DNA of 64,000 nucleotides from Deltaproteobacteria bacterium. GTDB lineage: Bacteria > Myxococcota_A > UBA796 > GCA-2862545. The notes under the pieces were generated by a model. That model was given only the letters and a program-made list of their open reading frames with translations, was not told the origin of the DNA and made no database searches. The DNA lies in contig REDI01000082.1 of the NCBI GenBank assembly GCA_007693595.1, forward strand, positions 1-64,000, given 5' to 3'. Positions within the stretch are counted from its first letter, which is position 1. Every line of letters begins with the position of its first letter. This document shows positions 53,619-62,955 of this stretch, one piece after another. The position numbers and the translations under genes are program-made.

Positions 53619-54263
53619 ATGCACGCTTCACACCTCACGCGCCCAGGCCTGTTCCTCGTGGTGGGTCTAACCCTCGGAGCCCCCGCGGGGATCGCTACCC
53701 GTCACCTCGCGAGCGCACAGCCAGAGCCCGTCGAGGCATCCGCCCCCTCCTCCTCCTCGCGCTCGGAGGCGGACTGCGAGGCGCTACAGGAGCGTGCGCG
53801 CGAGCTCGACACCCAGGCCGAGGCCCTCGCCATGACCGCCTCGCTCCTGCACGGACAGCTCGCCCGGATCGGGGGCGTGCCCATCCCCTGGCCCGACGAT
53901 CGCGATCCGGTCGAGGCCGAGCAGACGCTCGCGTCTCGGACCGAAGAGCTGCTGCTGGAGCGCTATGGCGAAGGCGCACCCGAGGCGCAGCTTGAGCTTT
54001 ACTGCGAGGAATACCCTTGCCTGATCACCTTCGTCGTGCCGCACGCCGTCGAGGAGCAGGCCACCGCCACCGAGCGAGTCTCGCGGGCGAGCGCCGAGCT
54101 CCTCGGACTGCGCCAGTTCTCGTTCACCTTCGACACGATCGAAGTCGACGGCGAACTCTTCGAGGTCGAGGTCCTATTCGGCGACGAGGTCCTCTCGACC
54201 GATGCGCTTAAGCGGGCCGAGGTGCGCCGGGAGCGCTGGCTGAAGCGAGAGGGCTACCGATGA
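53619..54263 (+). CDS. Exported protein of unknown function, tandem paralogue A
   Basis: 214 residues with an N-terminal signal segment (about 8-33, ending near 'ASAQ'). A helical stretch with coiled-coil character (55-85) leads to 'GGVPIPWPDDRDP' and then 'LYCEEYPCLITF', where two Cys sit 6 residues apart. The C-terminal 80 residues are charged. It shares the PIPWP[DE]D and [YD]C[EA]E[YF]PCL motifs with the next gene, so the two are duplicates. Its stop overlaps the next ATG (ATGA). No family recognised. Confidence 0.65.
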   Translation: MHASHLTRPGLFLVVGLTLGAPAGIATRHLASAQPEPVEASAPSSSSRSEADCEALQERARELDTQAEALAMTASLLHGQLARIGGVPIPWPDDRDPVEAEQTLASRTEELLLERYGEGAPEAQLELYCEEYPCLITFVVPHAVEEQATATERVSRASAELLGLRQFSFTFDTIEVDGELFEVEVLFGDEVLSTDALKRAEVRRERWLKREGYR

Positions 54264-54871
54264 AGTGGGCGCTGCTGGGTGTCGGGCTGGTGGTGGGGAT
54301 CGCCCTGGGTGTCCTCATCCCTCTCCGCGAGAACGAGGGGGGCACGACCGCGCCCCCCGAGGTCTCTGCTTCGGTCGAGCCCGCGCCCTGTCCGCAGTTC
54401 AAGCCACTCCTGCGGCAAGCCGAAGATGCCCGGGCGCGGATCACGCTGCTCGAACAGCAGATCCGCGGGCTGCGCGCGAGTGAGATCGAGCTCGTCGGAG
54501 CCCCCGTCCCCTGGCCCGAGGACCTCCCCGCCGCCTACCGCGACGAGGGCGCGCGCGCGACGGTCGAGCGCGCCTTGGAGGGCACCCGCTACCAGCTCGA
54601 CGACCTCGACTGCGCCGAGTTTCCATGCCTTGCGAAGATCACCTGGACCGCCCCACACAGCGAGAGTTCCCTGCCCTACAAAGAGCGCCACTTCGGATCG
54701 CAGCAGCTCCAGCACTTCGAGCCCGGCGCCAGGCAGATCAGCATGTCGAGCCGCTTTGACGAAGAGAGAGACGTCGACGAGAACACAGAGTGGATGCAGC
54801 TTTTACCCGAGGGGACGAGGAACCCCGTTTCGCTCGATCGATTGAAATACCGGATAGACGGCGCGGAATAG
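54260..54871 (+). CDS. Exported protein of unknown function, tandem paralogue B
   Basis: 203 residues starting at the ATG that overlaps the upstream stop. Signal anchor at about 4-20 ('ALLGVGLVVGIALGVLIPL'), then a coiled-coil helix ('AEDARARITLLEQQIRGLR') and the shared motifs 'GAPVPWPEDLP' and 'LDCAEFPCLAKITW'. The C-terminal part differs from paralogue A. Two conserved Cys may form a disulfide. Likely a periplasmic or surface protein; function unknown. Confidence 0.65.
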   Translation: MKWALLGVGLVVGIALGVLIPLRENEGGTTAPPEVSASVEPAPCPQFKPLLRQAEDARARITLLEQQIRGLRASEIELVGAPVPWPEDLPAAYRDEGARATVERALEGTRYQLDDLDCAEFPCLAKITWTAPHSESSLPYKERHFGSQQLQHFEPGARQISMSSRFDEERDVDENTEWMQLLPEGTRNPVSLDRLKYRIDGAE

Positions 54872-54923
54872 ACGCTCGATGCCCCCGACAACGGGCGGTC
54901 TCCCCCAGACCGGCGACGGCCCA

Positions 54924-56255
54924 CTAGAAGAAGACCTGCACCTGGGCCCGAACGCGGTGGTCCGCCTGCTCGCGGGCCTCGAGCCCGAGCAGGCCCCAGC
55001 CGATGGTGTAGTCGGTCTGGATCTTCAGATCGTGGCGCTGCACGTAATATCCGAGCCCCGAGGCGAGCTCCGTGCGTCCAGACACCTCGGCGTGGTCACC
55101 CGCGGGGCGGACCTGGGCCCAGCGCCCCGAAAACTCCACCCCTGCGGGGAGGACGTAGCCCGCCTGGACGAAGGCGCCGCCAGCGTTCAAGGGGCTCCGC
55201 TCTATCGCAGCGGCTCCCGAGACCGCCTCGACCTCGCGCACCAGCGCCTCGGCCTGGAGCGAGAAGCCCGAGATCTTGAAGAGCATGTCGACCGCCGCGT
55301 GGCGGGTGTTGAAGGCGTCGTCGAGCACCTCGCCGTGCGTTCCGCGCTGACGGGTCGTGCCGTAGTTCAGTCCGCCCGCGACGCCGATCGAGAGCCTGGG
55401 CTTGGGCAGTCGCGCCAGATCGGCCTCCATGAAGAGATCCTTGAAGCCGCCGAAGGGGTTGACCTGCACCCGGCCCACATACATCAGCCCGCTCCCCCCC
55501 ACGGCCCGATTGCGGCCATCCCCGCCATAGACGCCGATCTGGTAGCCGAGGCGCTCGTCGAGCCCGAAGAGGTCGTTCGAGAAGAGCTGCGCGCCGATGT
55601 CACGATCGAGGTTGAGCTCGGCGTTTACGATGGATCGATCGACAAGCTGGAGCGAAGAAGACGAGATCATGCGCTCGCGGTTGAAGTTCACCTTCATCTG
55701 CCCCACCCGGAGGTTGAGGTCGCGCAGCGGCGTCCAGGTGATGACCGCGTCGCGCAGGGGGATGGTCCAGTCGGGCTCCAGATCGTCGGCGCCAAAGCCG
55801 AGCTGGATGTAGACCTCGAGATCCCGCTCCTCGAGGTTGCCAAGGAAGACGAGACGAGCGCGTCGAACCTTGAAGCGAAGGTCGGGCTCGGGGCTCATGG
55901 GCTGAAACGCCCCGCTCCCTCGTGCCTGGACCCGCCCGCGGATGGTCAGCGAGAAGGTGGCGTCGTCGTTGGTGAGTCGGACCCCACGACCGAACTCGAC
56001 GTAGAGGCCCTCGGCTTCCACGTCGGCCTTGGGAAGCTCCTTGGCAGGCGCGCCCTCGGTCGCCCCGAGCACCGGCAGCGGTCCCTCATCGGCGGTCGGC
56101 GGTGGCGTGCCAGGGCTCTCGAGCTGAGGCTCCTCCTCGGGTGCCGCCAGGGCGGAGGACACGCAGACCAGCCACAGCGCCGCGCCCAGCCACCGCGCTG
56201 CGCCCTTCGGGCGGGCCCCAGATCGCGCCGGTCGAGCGCGAGGCCTATCCATCAT
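54924..56255 (-). CDS. OprO/OprP-like outer-membrane porin
   Basis: 443 residues; ATG at 56255 (or the adjacent ATG at 56252). Signal peptide to about 'ALA|APEEE'. A Pro/Glu-rich N-terminal part is followed by strands of the phosphate-selective porin O/P family: 'FSLTIRGRVQARGSGAF', 'KVRRARLVFLGNLEERDLEVYIQLGFG', 'DAVITWTPLRDLNLRVGQMKVNFNRERM', and terminal aromatic 'RVRAQVQVFF' ending in Phe, as in true barrels. It forms a water-filled anion channel and may take up phosphate or polyphosphate. Its start overlaps the 3' end of the small gene upstream by 11 bp. Confidence 0.88.
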   Translation of the reverse strand: MMDRPRARPARSGARPKGAARWLGAALWLVCVSSALAAPEEEPQLESPGTPPPTADEGPLPVLGATEGAPAKELPKADVEAEGLYVEFGRGVRLTNDDATFSLTIRGRVQARGSGAFQPMSPEPDLRFKVRRARLVFLGNLEERDLEVYIQLGFGADDLEPDWTIPLRDAVITWTPLRDLNLRVGQMKVNFNRERMISSSSLQLVDRSIVNAELNLDRDIGAQLFSNDLFGLDERLGYQIGVYGGDGRNRAVGGSGLMYVGRVQVNPFGGFKDLFMEADLARLPKPRLSIGVAGGLNYGTTRQRGTHGEVLDDAFNTRHAAVDMLFKISGFSLQAEALVREVEAVSGAAAIERSPLNAGGAFVQAGYVLPAGVEFSGRWAQVRPAGDHAEVSGRTELASGLGYYVQRHDLKIQTDYTIGWGLLGLEAREQADHRVRAQVQVFF

Positions 56256-56685
56256 TCAGATCCGGCAGCCCGAGGGCCTCGATGAGCAAGACCTCGAGCC
56301 CTTGGTCGAAGAAGGGCACCCGGTGCTCCTTGCCACGCCAGCGGTATCGCCAGATCCAGCGATCTTGCAGAAGCGGCTCACGGTAGAGAAGGTGCTCCGC
56401 TTGGGGGGACCGGCCCTGCCAGTCCAGCTCGACCCCATCGGCGTCGCCGTGAGCGCGAAAGGTGAGCTTGCGATCCTCGAAGGTGAGCTCGACCCCGCCC
56501 TCTACGGTGCGAGCCTGCACGAACCCTGTCGCCTCGGCAAATCGAAGCAGGTCTTGAAAGAGTTGGTCGCGCGCCTGACGGGCGAGCACGTCGTCAACCT
56601 TTCGGTCCTTTGCTTCGTCGGAGCGCTGCTTGGCCTCGATGGCGGCCTTGAACCGCGCCGCGAGCCCCTCACCTCTGCGAGCCAT
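56245..56685 (-). CDS. Small soluble protein of unknown function
   Basis: 146 residues from the ATG at 56685 (a GAGG is about 8 nt upstream; the frame continues further upstream without support). An N-terminal basic helix is followed by beta-like segments ('ELTFEDRKLTFRAHGDADGVELDW') and a Trp-rich end 'WIWRYRWRGKEHRVPFFDQG'. No signal or membrane segment. It overlaps the porin start by 11 bp, so the two are coupled. No family recognised. Confidence 0.65.
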   Translation of the reverse strand: MARRGEGLAARFKAAIEAKQRSDEAKDRKVDDVLARQARDQLFQDLLRFAEATGFVQARTVEGGVELTFEDRKLTFRAHGDADGVELDWQGRSPQAEHLLYREPLLQDRWIWRYRWRGKEHRVPFFDQGLEVLLIEALGLPDLNDG

Positions 56686-56887
56686 CCAATGCCTCACGCG
56701 AACGGTAGAGCGCATCCTAACCCGAGCGGGGCGAGGCGTCGCCGCGGGAGGCAGGCCCCGGGGAGGATCGCGCGCCCAAGGGAAGAGCTCCCGGTGGGGA
56801 GCGGGGCGTCCCGCGACGAGCGGGCCCATGTGGGCTCCCGACCCGGCCCGGTGGCCCGCACGACTGGAGACGCTACACTTCGGGCAC

Positions 56888-59737
56888 ATGACGCCGCGCC
56901 GACCTCAGCCTCTCATCCAACGCGCCCGCCGGACCCTCCTTCGTGCCGTAGGTCTGGCTTTGCTCGGCGTCCTCGTCGGCGTCCCCGCCAGCGCGGAGCC
57001 CGACGAGCCGTCCTCCGCGAGCGAGAGCACGCCCCAGCGTGCCGTTCGCCTGGCCTGGACCGGGGGAAGCGGCGGGGTCGACGCGGGGACCTATGTCTTC
57101 ACCATGCACGAGCGCTTGGGCAAGGGCGGGGCCCCTGAACTCGCGTCCGTGCGGTCCAGCTATGCGTGGTTCAGTCAGGGCGACTGGCTGGTCTCGGCGG
57201 AGGATCACCAGCTCGCCTCGACCCTCCGGCTCCTTCGGGGCGAACGTCCAAAGTGCATCACCTCGCGGCCCGCCACGCTGCTTCGCAGCCCCGATGAGCT
57301 GTTGATCTTCGATGGGTCTGCTCCCTCCTGGGCCGCCTTCTGGCCTGCCGAGCGCCTGGAGCGGGCGCGCTGGCAGTGCGTTCAGGGTGACCTCACCGCT
57401 GAGCTCATCGGCCCCGCCGACGCCAGCCCCCAAGACATCACCTGGGAGCTGAAGAGCTGGGAGACCCGGCTGTCGCTCACCTGGACCCTCGAGTCACCGA
57501 GCACGGAAGGCGAGGCGCCTGCCGGGATCCGCGGCGAGAAGATCCCGGTCATCGGGCGACCTCGAGGCGATGGGCCTCGACGCGCCCAGCAGCTCCTCGA
57601 CCTCGTGCAAGAGGGGGTGATCTATGTCGACGCTGGGCGCTTCATCGCGGGCTTGAGCGCGACCCGTGACGATCAGCTCTCCGAGCATCGCGCGACGGGA
57701 CTGGAGCTCCTTCGCAAGCTCAAACCCGCCGCCCTCGCGCCGGGCCACGAGGAGCTCGCGGGCGGCGCGAAGGCCCTGCTCCACGAGGCGCCAGATCTGC
57801 CTTGGGTCGCCTCCAACTGGCGCACCACCGACGAAGAGCTGAAGATCCCGCACAGCAGGGTCCATCGGGCCGATACACCGCGTGGGGCGGTTCACATCGC
57901 CTTCTTAGGGGCGATCGACCCCGCGCTTCATCGCGCCATCCCCCTGCTCTCCTCCGAGGACATCACCCTGTCCGATCCCGTCCGCGGCGTCCAAGAAGAG
58001 ATCGACCGCCTCCGCGCACGCGACCAGCCCCTCGATCTGGTGGTGGTGCTCTCGACCGCATCCCCCGCTGTCCTGGGCCGGCTGCGCACCGAGCTGCGGG
58101 GCGCCGATCTCATCCTCGGCGATCCCTCCGACAGCCTGGAGCGCGCCGCCGCCGTCGAGATCGCGATCGATGATCGCCAGCGCTCGAGCCGACCCCTCGC
58201 CTTCCCTGGCGACCCTGCCTTGCTGGCCGAGGTCGTGCTCGCCGCAGGGGGTGGGCTCGAAGGCATGTACGTCCTGCCCCAGCCGGTCGAGCTGTCCACC
58301 CCTCCCCAGCCCGAGATCCTCGAAGCCGTGACCCAGACCCGCGCGGAACGCTTCCCTGAGCTGGACCGCCCCCTCATCCCTGCCCCCGTCGGTCCTGCAG
58401 GGTCGACCCTCTCGGACAGCGCCTTCGCGCGGCTGGTCTGCGAGGCGATCCGGGACCACACCAAGGCGGACGTCGTCTTCATTCCCGAGCTCCCTCGAGG
58501 GGCGACCATCCCCGGCGAGCTGAGCGCTCTGCTCACTGCGCGGCGCCTGCGCGTCCCCGACCACCTCGAGGTCCACCGGATCCCGGGTGACCGCATGCGG
58601 CGCCTGCTCGACCAGCTCTACAGCAGCCCCATCACCCACTGCGGCACCACCCTGGGCCAGGCGACCCCGCGGATCGGCGCCCGCGAGATCGAGCCGGATC
58701 GGATCTATCGGCTGGTGACGACCGACCGTCAGCGGCAGGCCACCGAGCTCGGCTCCCTGCTCCAGACGGCGCGGCAGCCCTCCGCCTTCGACCAGCAAGG
58801 CTTCACCCCACTCCGCGACACCGACGGCAGGCCGCGCACCCTCCGGTCCGTCGCGATCTCGGCGCTGCAAGACCTCCGCTCCGAGTATGAAGAGGGCCTC
58901 CTGACCGAGCTGCTGGCCCGTCGCAGCGCCCCCGCCCCTCCGCGCTGGATGCTCCGCCTTCGAAACCTCTCCGTTCGGATCGAAGGCTTTCAGGGGGCAG
59001 ACGACCCCGCGTACAGCCAGGTTCCCGAGACCTTGGCGACCAGCCCCTCCAGCTTCACGATCGGCAGCGCCGCCGACATGAGCCTGCACTACGACGAAGA
59101 GCGGGTTCACTGGGACCTTCGACTACGGCACGCCTACACCCGACTGAGAACCGCCGACATCATTCAAGAGACAGCCGATGACCTTCGCTTCTCGAGCTCG
59201 CTCACCCTGCCGGGCCTCACGACCCCCTCCTTCTTCGGTCTGGCCGCACGCCCCTTCGGCGAAGGCCTGCTCGACAGCGAGTGGACCCCGATCGTCACGC
59301 CCGCGGGCGAGACCCTCCCGCGCCAGCTCGACCTCTCGTTCACGCTGGGACTCGCCGCCGTGCCCAAAGGCATACTCCGAACACTACGAATCGGCCTCAT
59401 CGGGATGCAGGACCTCTCGCGGACCGACAAGGTCCCCAACCTCGGGACTCGCGTCGAGGTCGAGACGAACGTCGCCTTTGGGCCTGGGCTCCGCTGGTTG
59501 ACCCAGCTTCACGCGACCGCCTACGCCAACACCCCCGATCAGGACGCGCGCGACCTCAGGTTTCGCGCCCTGCTCGACAGCCGGGTCGCCATGCCGCTCT
59601 TCCGCGGGCTCGACATGTCATTCTACGGGAACCTCTTTGCCTTTCAGGGGCGCGTCCCCGAGACCAGCGCCGCCCGATACTCGTTCACCTTGGGCGCCAG
59701 CCTCGACGCGCGCGGGATCCTGATCCTCAACCGCTGA
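56888..59737 (+). CDS. Degenerate 5'-nucleotidase/UshA-like protein fused to a C-terminal beta-barrel-like domain
   Basis: 949 residues from the ATG at 56888. A signal peptide (about 15-37, ending 'ASA|E') begins it. Residues about 150-470 resemble the metallophosphatase half of UshA: 'GVIYVDAGRFIAGLS' for the 'LLDAGD' metal site and 'LAPGHEELAGG' for 'GNHEFDYG'. The second Asp and the Asn of these sites are replaced, so catalysis is doubtful. Residues about 480-690 are the 5'-nucleotidase C-terminal domain, and the last 250 residues are alternating hydrophobic strands of outer-membrane barrel type. Predicted to sit in the outer membrane. Its 3' end overlaps the convergent gene by 120 nt. Confidence 0.78.
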   Translation: MTPRRPQPLIQRARRTLLRAVGLALLGVLVGVPASAEPDEPSSASESTPQRAVRLAWTGGSGGVDAGTYVFTMHERLGKGGAPELASVRSSYAWFSQGDWLVSAEDHQLASTLRLLRGERPKCITSRPATLLRSPDELLIFDGSAPSWAAFWPAERLERARWQCVQGDLTAELIGPADASPQDITWELKSWETRLSLTWTLESPSTEGEAPAGIRGEKIPVIGRPRGDGPRRAQQLLDLVQEGVIYVDAGRFIAGLSATRDDQLSEHRATGLELLRKLKPAALAPGHEELAGGAKALLHEAPDLPWVASNWRTTDEELKIPHSRVHRADTPRGAVHIAFLGAIDPALHRAIPLLSSEDITLSDPVRGVQEEIDRLRARDQPLDLVVVLSTASPAVLGRLRTELRGADLILGDPSDSLERAAAVEIAIDDRQRSSRPLAFPGDPALLAEVVLAAGGGLEGMYVLPQPVELSTPPQPEILEAVTQTRAERFPELDRPLIPAPVGPAGSTLSDSAFARLVCEAIRDHTKADVVFIPELPRGATIPGELSALLTARRLRVPDHLEVHRIPGDRMRRLLDQLYSSPITHCGTTLGQATPRIGAREIEPDRIYRLVTTDRQRQATELGSLLQTARQPSAFDQQGFTPLRDTDGRPRTLRSVAISALQDLRSEYEEGLLTELLARRSAPAPPRWMLRLRNLSVRIEGFQGADDPAYSQVPETLATSPSSFTIGSAADMSLHYDEERVHWDLRLRHAYTRLRTADIIQETADDLRFSSSLTLPGLTTPSFFGLAARPFGEGLLDSEWTPIVTPAGETLPRQLDLSFTLGLAAVPKGILRTLRIGLIGMQDLSRTDKVPNLGTRVEVETNVAFGPGLRWLTQLHATAYANTPDQDARDLRFRALLDSRVAMPLFRGLDMSFYGNLFAFQGRVPETSAARYSFTLGASLDARGILILNR

Positions 59738-60994
59738 GCGGCCGAGCGTGCGCTGAACCGCGCGGGTCGAGAAGGCTTCGCCCGAGACCTCGGCGACGGG
59801 GACGCCGTCGACCCTCACGAAGGTCGGGCGCCACCGCTCGGTGCGGGTCCACAAGAAAACGCCCCCCCACAGGGTCGCCGCCTCTGCCGCGATGAAGCCG
59901 AGCGAGGCGGCGAGGACGGCCTTGGCCGGGTTGGCGTCGTAGTAGGGGGTGAGCAGGAGGGCCTGCAGGGCCTCGCGCGCCCCTTCACCCGCCAGGGTCG
60001 GCGAGAGCAGGGTCCCGACGATCTGCAGCAGACTCCCTGCAACGATAGGCAGGAAGGAGGCCCCAACCACCCCGATGGCCAGCGCCGTGCACCAGTAGAC
60101 GACCGCCGTCGTGAAGTGACCGATGAGTTTGCACCCCAAGGCGGCCACCAGCAGGCCCCGGTGGGCGCGATACGCGGTGGCGGCGGCGGAAGCCCGAGCG
60201 ACGAAATCCCCCAGCCGCGCCGGCATCACGCGCCCCAGGACCGCACCGATCCCGGCCCAGATCGAGGGCGAGAGGAAGAGCGCGAGCGCGACGAGGACCA
60301 CCGAGGCAGCGATCAAGCCCACCCCTGCGGTCACCGCCGGAGCCCGATCTGATCCGAACGCCTCGGAGAAGACCCCGTGGGCCACGGGCAACGTGAGCAA
60401 GATCCCCCCGAAGAGAGCGGCCCCACCCACCACCTTCTCGGCCAGCTTCGCCGAGACCACCCGCGGCCAGGCCCGCGTCACCCGCCCCGCCTCCCACAGG
60501 GTATAGCCGTCAAGCCCGAGGGTCGATGGCAAGAACGTCCCGATGAACCGACCGATCAGAAAGCCGGTGAGCACGGTCTGACCGAAGGGGAGGGCGATCC
60601 CCTGGCCACGAAGGAGCAGATGCCACCCCATCGCGCTGCACAAGACCCCGAAGAGCTTGATCGCCATCGCGATCCCCCCCCAGAGCAAGAACGTGGCCGG
60701 CTCGACCTGGGAGAGGTGCGCGACCAGGGCCTCGTGAAGCGGGGCGGGCCCTCCAGGCCCATCGATGGGGTGACGGAGCAGGGCGAGAAGCCCGCCGAGC
60801 GTAAAGAGCAGCCGGGCGATCGCGTCCGCGCGCCGCCGTCGCCCCTCGGCCAACCGGCGGCGCCCAAAGAGGTAGGCGACGGACGACGCCCCCAGCGCGA
60901 GCAGCGCGACGCCCCCCCCCACGCCCCCGAGCAGGCCAGCCCAGGCCAGGACGAGCGCGACGGAGAAGGTCAGGAGCGAGAGGAGGAGCAGCAA
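59618..60994 (-). CDS. Flippase-like integral membrane protein (LPG-synthase TM region/UPF0104)
   Basis: 458 residues; TTG at 60994 is the only upstream start for the first hydrophobic helices (no RBS seen). About eight to nine helices. 'GFLIGRFIGTFLPSTLGLDGYTLWEAGR' and 'LVVGGAALFGG' are typical of lysylphosphatidylglycerol synthase-type (UPF0104) membrane domains, and 'PIVAGSLLQIVGTLLSPTLAGEGAREALQALLL' near the end matches the family's last motif. It may flip or transfer a lipid. The C-terminal 40 residues lie in the 120-nt overlap with the convergent gene and have no family match. Confidence 0.8.
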   Translation of the reverse strand: MLLLLSLLTFSVALVLAWAGLLGGVGGGVALLALGASSVAYLFGRRRLAEGRRRRADAIARLLFTLGGLLALLRHPIDGPGGPAPLHEALVAHLSQVEPATFLLWGGIAMAIKLFGVLCSAMGWHLLLRGQGIALPFGQTVLTGFLIGRFIGTFLPSTLGLDGYTLWEAGRVTRAWPRVVSAKLAEKVVGGAALFGGILLTLPVAHGVFSEAFGSDRAPAVTAGVGLIAASVVLVALALFLSPSIWAGIGAVLGRVMPARLGDFVARASAAATAYRAHRGLLVAALGCKLIGHFTTAVVYWCTALAIGVVGASFLPIVAGSLLQIVGTLLSPTLAGEGAREALQALLLTPYYDANPAKAVLAASLGFIAAEAATLWGGVFLWTRTERWRPTFVRVDGVPVAEVSGEAFSTRAVQRTLGRSAVEDQDPARVEAGAQGERVSGGAGLGDAPLKGKEVPVE

Positions 60995-61045
60995 AGAGTG
61001 GATCCGGGACGGCGGCGACGATGGCCGCGGCTGTATCCTGCCTGC

Positions 61046-62845
61046 ATGTGGTTCGTCCTGTCACTCCTTCCTGCTCTCGCGGCGCCGGGCTTCGCCGAGC
61101 CTGGACCCGAGGGCGCCGGGTTCGGAGATCCCTTCGGCCGCTGCGGGGGACCCGCCGAGGGGCTCGGCGAGAAGATCCGGCGCGAGACCGCCTGCCTCGT
61201 TAAGCAAGCCGGGCCTCGAGGCCCCATGGATCCCGAGGGTCGACAGAGGATGTTCGCCGCCGTACACGAGCGGATCCCCGCGGGGTTCCTGACGGAGCTC
61301 AGCCCAGGCCCGTATCCGACCCTGATCGCCTGCCGGCCGGGCAAGCGCGAGGAGACCCTCCTCCTGCTCGCTCACGTCGACGCCGTGGCCCACGACGTGG
61401 CCGGTGCGGCCGACAACGCCGCCTCCATCGCCTCCCTCCTCGCGACCGCCCGACGTCTGCCCGAGCAGACCGAGCAGACGATCTGTCTCGCCTTTCCCGA
61501 CGGGGAAGAGATCGGACTTGTCGGCAGCCGAGCCCTCGCCAGGAGTCTCTTCGACGAGGAGCGCTCCTATGCCCAGGGGCTGCTCCGCGCCGCGAGCCTG
61601 GATCTGGTCGTGAGCCTCGACCTGATCGGGGAAGGCCAGGTGACGTGGAACGGCCTGGGCCCCGCTTGGGATGCGGAGGGCTTGCGCACCCTGACCTCCC
61701 TTGGCCGCGCGAGCGTGCCGTGGGTGTACCGCGCCCTCTCGCTGCATCGGCCGGACATGGAGCGATCCGACCATAGCCCCTTCGCCCGTCGAGGCGTCCG
61801 CGCAGCGCACCTCATGTCTCGCGGTCGCTCGGGTGTGACGTGGGCGTACCATACCCCGCGCGACGATGTGGAGGTCTTGAACCCCTCGACCCTCGAGGCG
61901 GCGGCGGAGCTCATCCTCGACCTGTCGACCACGGAACCTCTGGGTCCCCCCGCGCGCCGAGGGGAGCTGGCGATCGTGACGCCTTGGACGCACCTGGTGA
62001 TCCCTGGCTGGCTAAGCTGGCTCTGGCTTGTGCTCGCGATGGGCTCGGCGGTGGTGCCGTGGCTCCCCACGCGCCGGCATGCCTCGCAGGCGGAGCCACC
62101 CTCGCGATGGCCGCGCAACCTCCTGCCTTGGCTCCGCGCCCTGGGATGGCTCTTGGCTCTCCCCGTCGCCGCGGGTGCAGGCCTCAGCCTCGCCGCGCTG
62201 GGCCGCCCTCTCGAGGGGGCCCTGGCCAGCCCTGCCCTCGTCGCGGCGTGGATCGGTGCCCTGAGCCTCGCCCTGTGGTGGCCGCGCCGAGGCGACGACA
62301 GGCAGCGCCTCGCGCTCGCGACGATCCCGACCGCTCTGACCGCAGCCTCTCTGCTCACGCTCGGCCTGCCCCTCCTGGCGCTCCCGGTCGCCACCCCCCT
62401 CATCGGTCTCGCCATCGCCTCTCGGGCCGCACACGACGCGCCCGTCAGCCCGACCGCCACGCCCGGATCCAGGGCGGGCCGCGCGGCCACCTCCCTCGCC
62501 GCCCTCCTCTTCGCCGCCCCGCTCTCCCTGTGGCCTGCGCTCTACCTTTTGCGCGGGGATGCGTACCGCGAGCTGAGCTTTCACGGGCTGATGCAGGGGG
62601 TCCTGCCGTTGGTCCTCCTCTTCGCGCTCCTCGGCCCCGCCGCCCTCGCCTGGCTGCCAAGCCGCCCACCGCTCCCACGCCCCTTCTGCTCCTCCCTTCG
62701 GATCGCGCACGCTTTGCTCCTCGCCATGACGATCTTCTGGAGTTGGAGCTCGAGCCCCTGGCAGCCGCCCTTCGAGGAGCGCGAGGTCCGCTTCCCAATC
62801 TCCCCTCGGACCTCGTCCACCCTCCAGCCCGAGCCAGGCCGATGA
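61046..62845 (+). CDS. M28 family zinc peptidase with C-terminal membrane domain
   Basis: 599 residues from the ATG at 61046, with a short signal sequence. Residues about 85-290 form an M28 peptidase with all metal ligands visible: 'LLAHVDAV' (His), 'GAADNAAS' (bridging Asp), 'DGEEIGLVGSRAL' (Glu-Glu, catalytic), 'VSLDLIG' (Asp) and 'RSDHSPFARRG' (His). So it should be an active aminopeptidase or carboxypeptidase acting outside the cytoplasm. Residues about 320-575 contain about seven membrane helices, as in the Fxna-like M28 group, which tether it. It is divergent from the flippase-like gene (51 nt). Confidence 0.9.
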   Translation: MWFVLSLLPALAAPGFAEPGPEGAGFGDPFGRCGGPAEGLGEKIRRETACLVKQAGPRGPMDPEGRQRMFAAVHERIPAGFLTELSPGPYPTLIACRPGKREETLLLLAHVDAVAHDVAGAADNAASIASLLATARRLPEQTEQTICLAFPDGEEIGLVGSRALARSLFDEERSYAQGLLRAASLDLVVSLDLIGEGQVTWNGLGPAWDAEGLRTLTSLGRASVPWVYRALSLHRPDMERSDHSPFARRGVRAAHLMSRGRSGVTWAYHTPRDDVEVLNPSTLEAAAELILDLSTTEPLGPPARRGELAIVTPWTHLVIPGWLSWLWLVLAMGSAVVPWLPTRRHASQAEPPSRWPRNLLPWLRALGWLLALPVAAGAGLSLAALGRPLEGALASPALVAAWIGALSLALWWPRRGDDRQRLALATIPTALTAASLLTLGLPLLALPVATPLIGLAIASRAAHDAPVSPTATPGSRAGRAATSLAALLFAAPLSLWPALYLLRGDAYRELSFHGLMQGVLPLVLLFALLGPAALAWLPSRPPLPRPFCSSLRIAHALLLAMTIFWSWSSSPWQPPFEEREVRFPISPRTSSTLQPEPGR

Positions 62846-62955
62846 CCCGCTACCGCATCACCTTCACATACAACACCTCAAACCCCACCTATAAGAACGG
62901 CCCTTGACTCCGATCCTCGCGGGGTCGAGGGTTGTGCGTCTTGGGAGGTCCATTC

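Noticed and set aside
62842-62907. 21-codon ORF overlapping the M28 peptidase stop (ATGA)
   Set aside because: Too short, no similarity and no other evidence of translation; only the overlap favours it.
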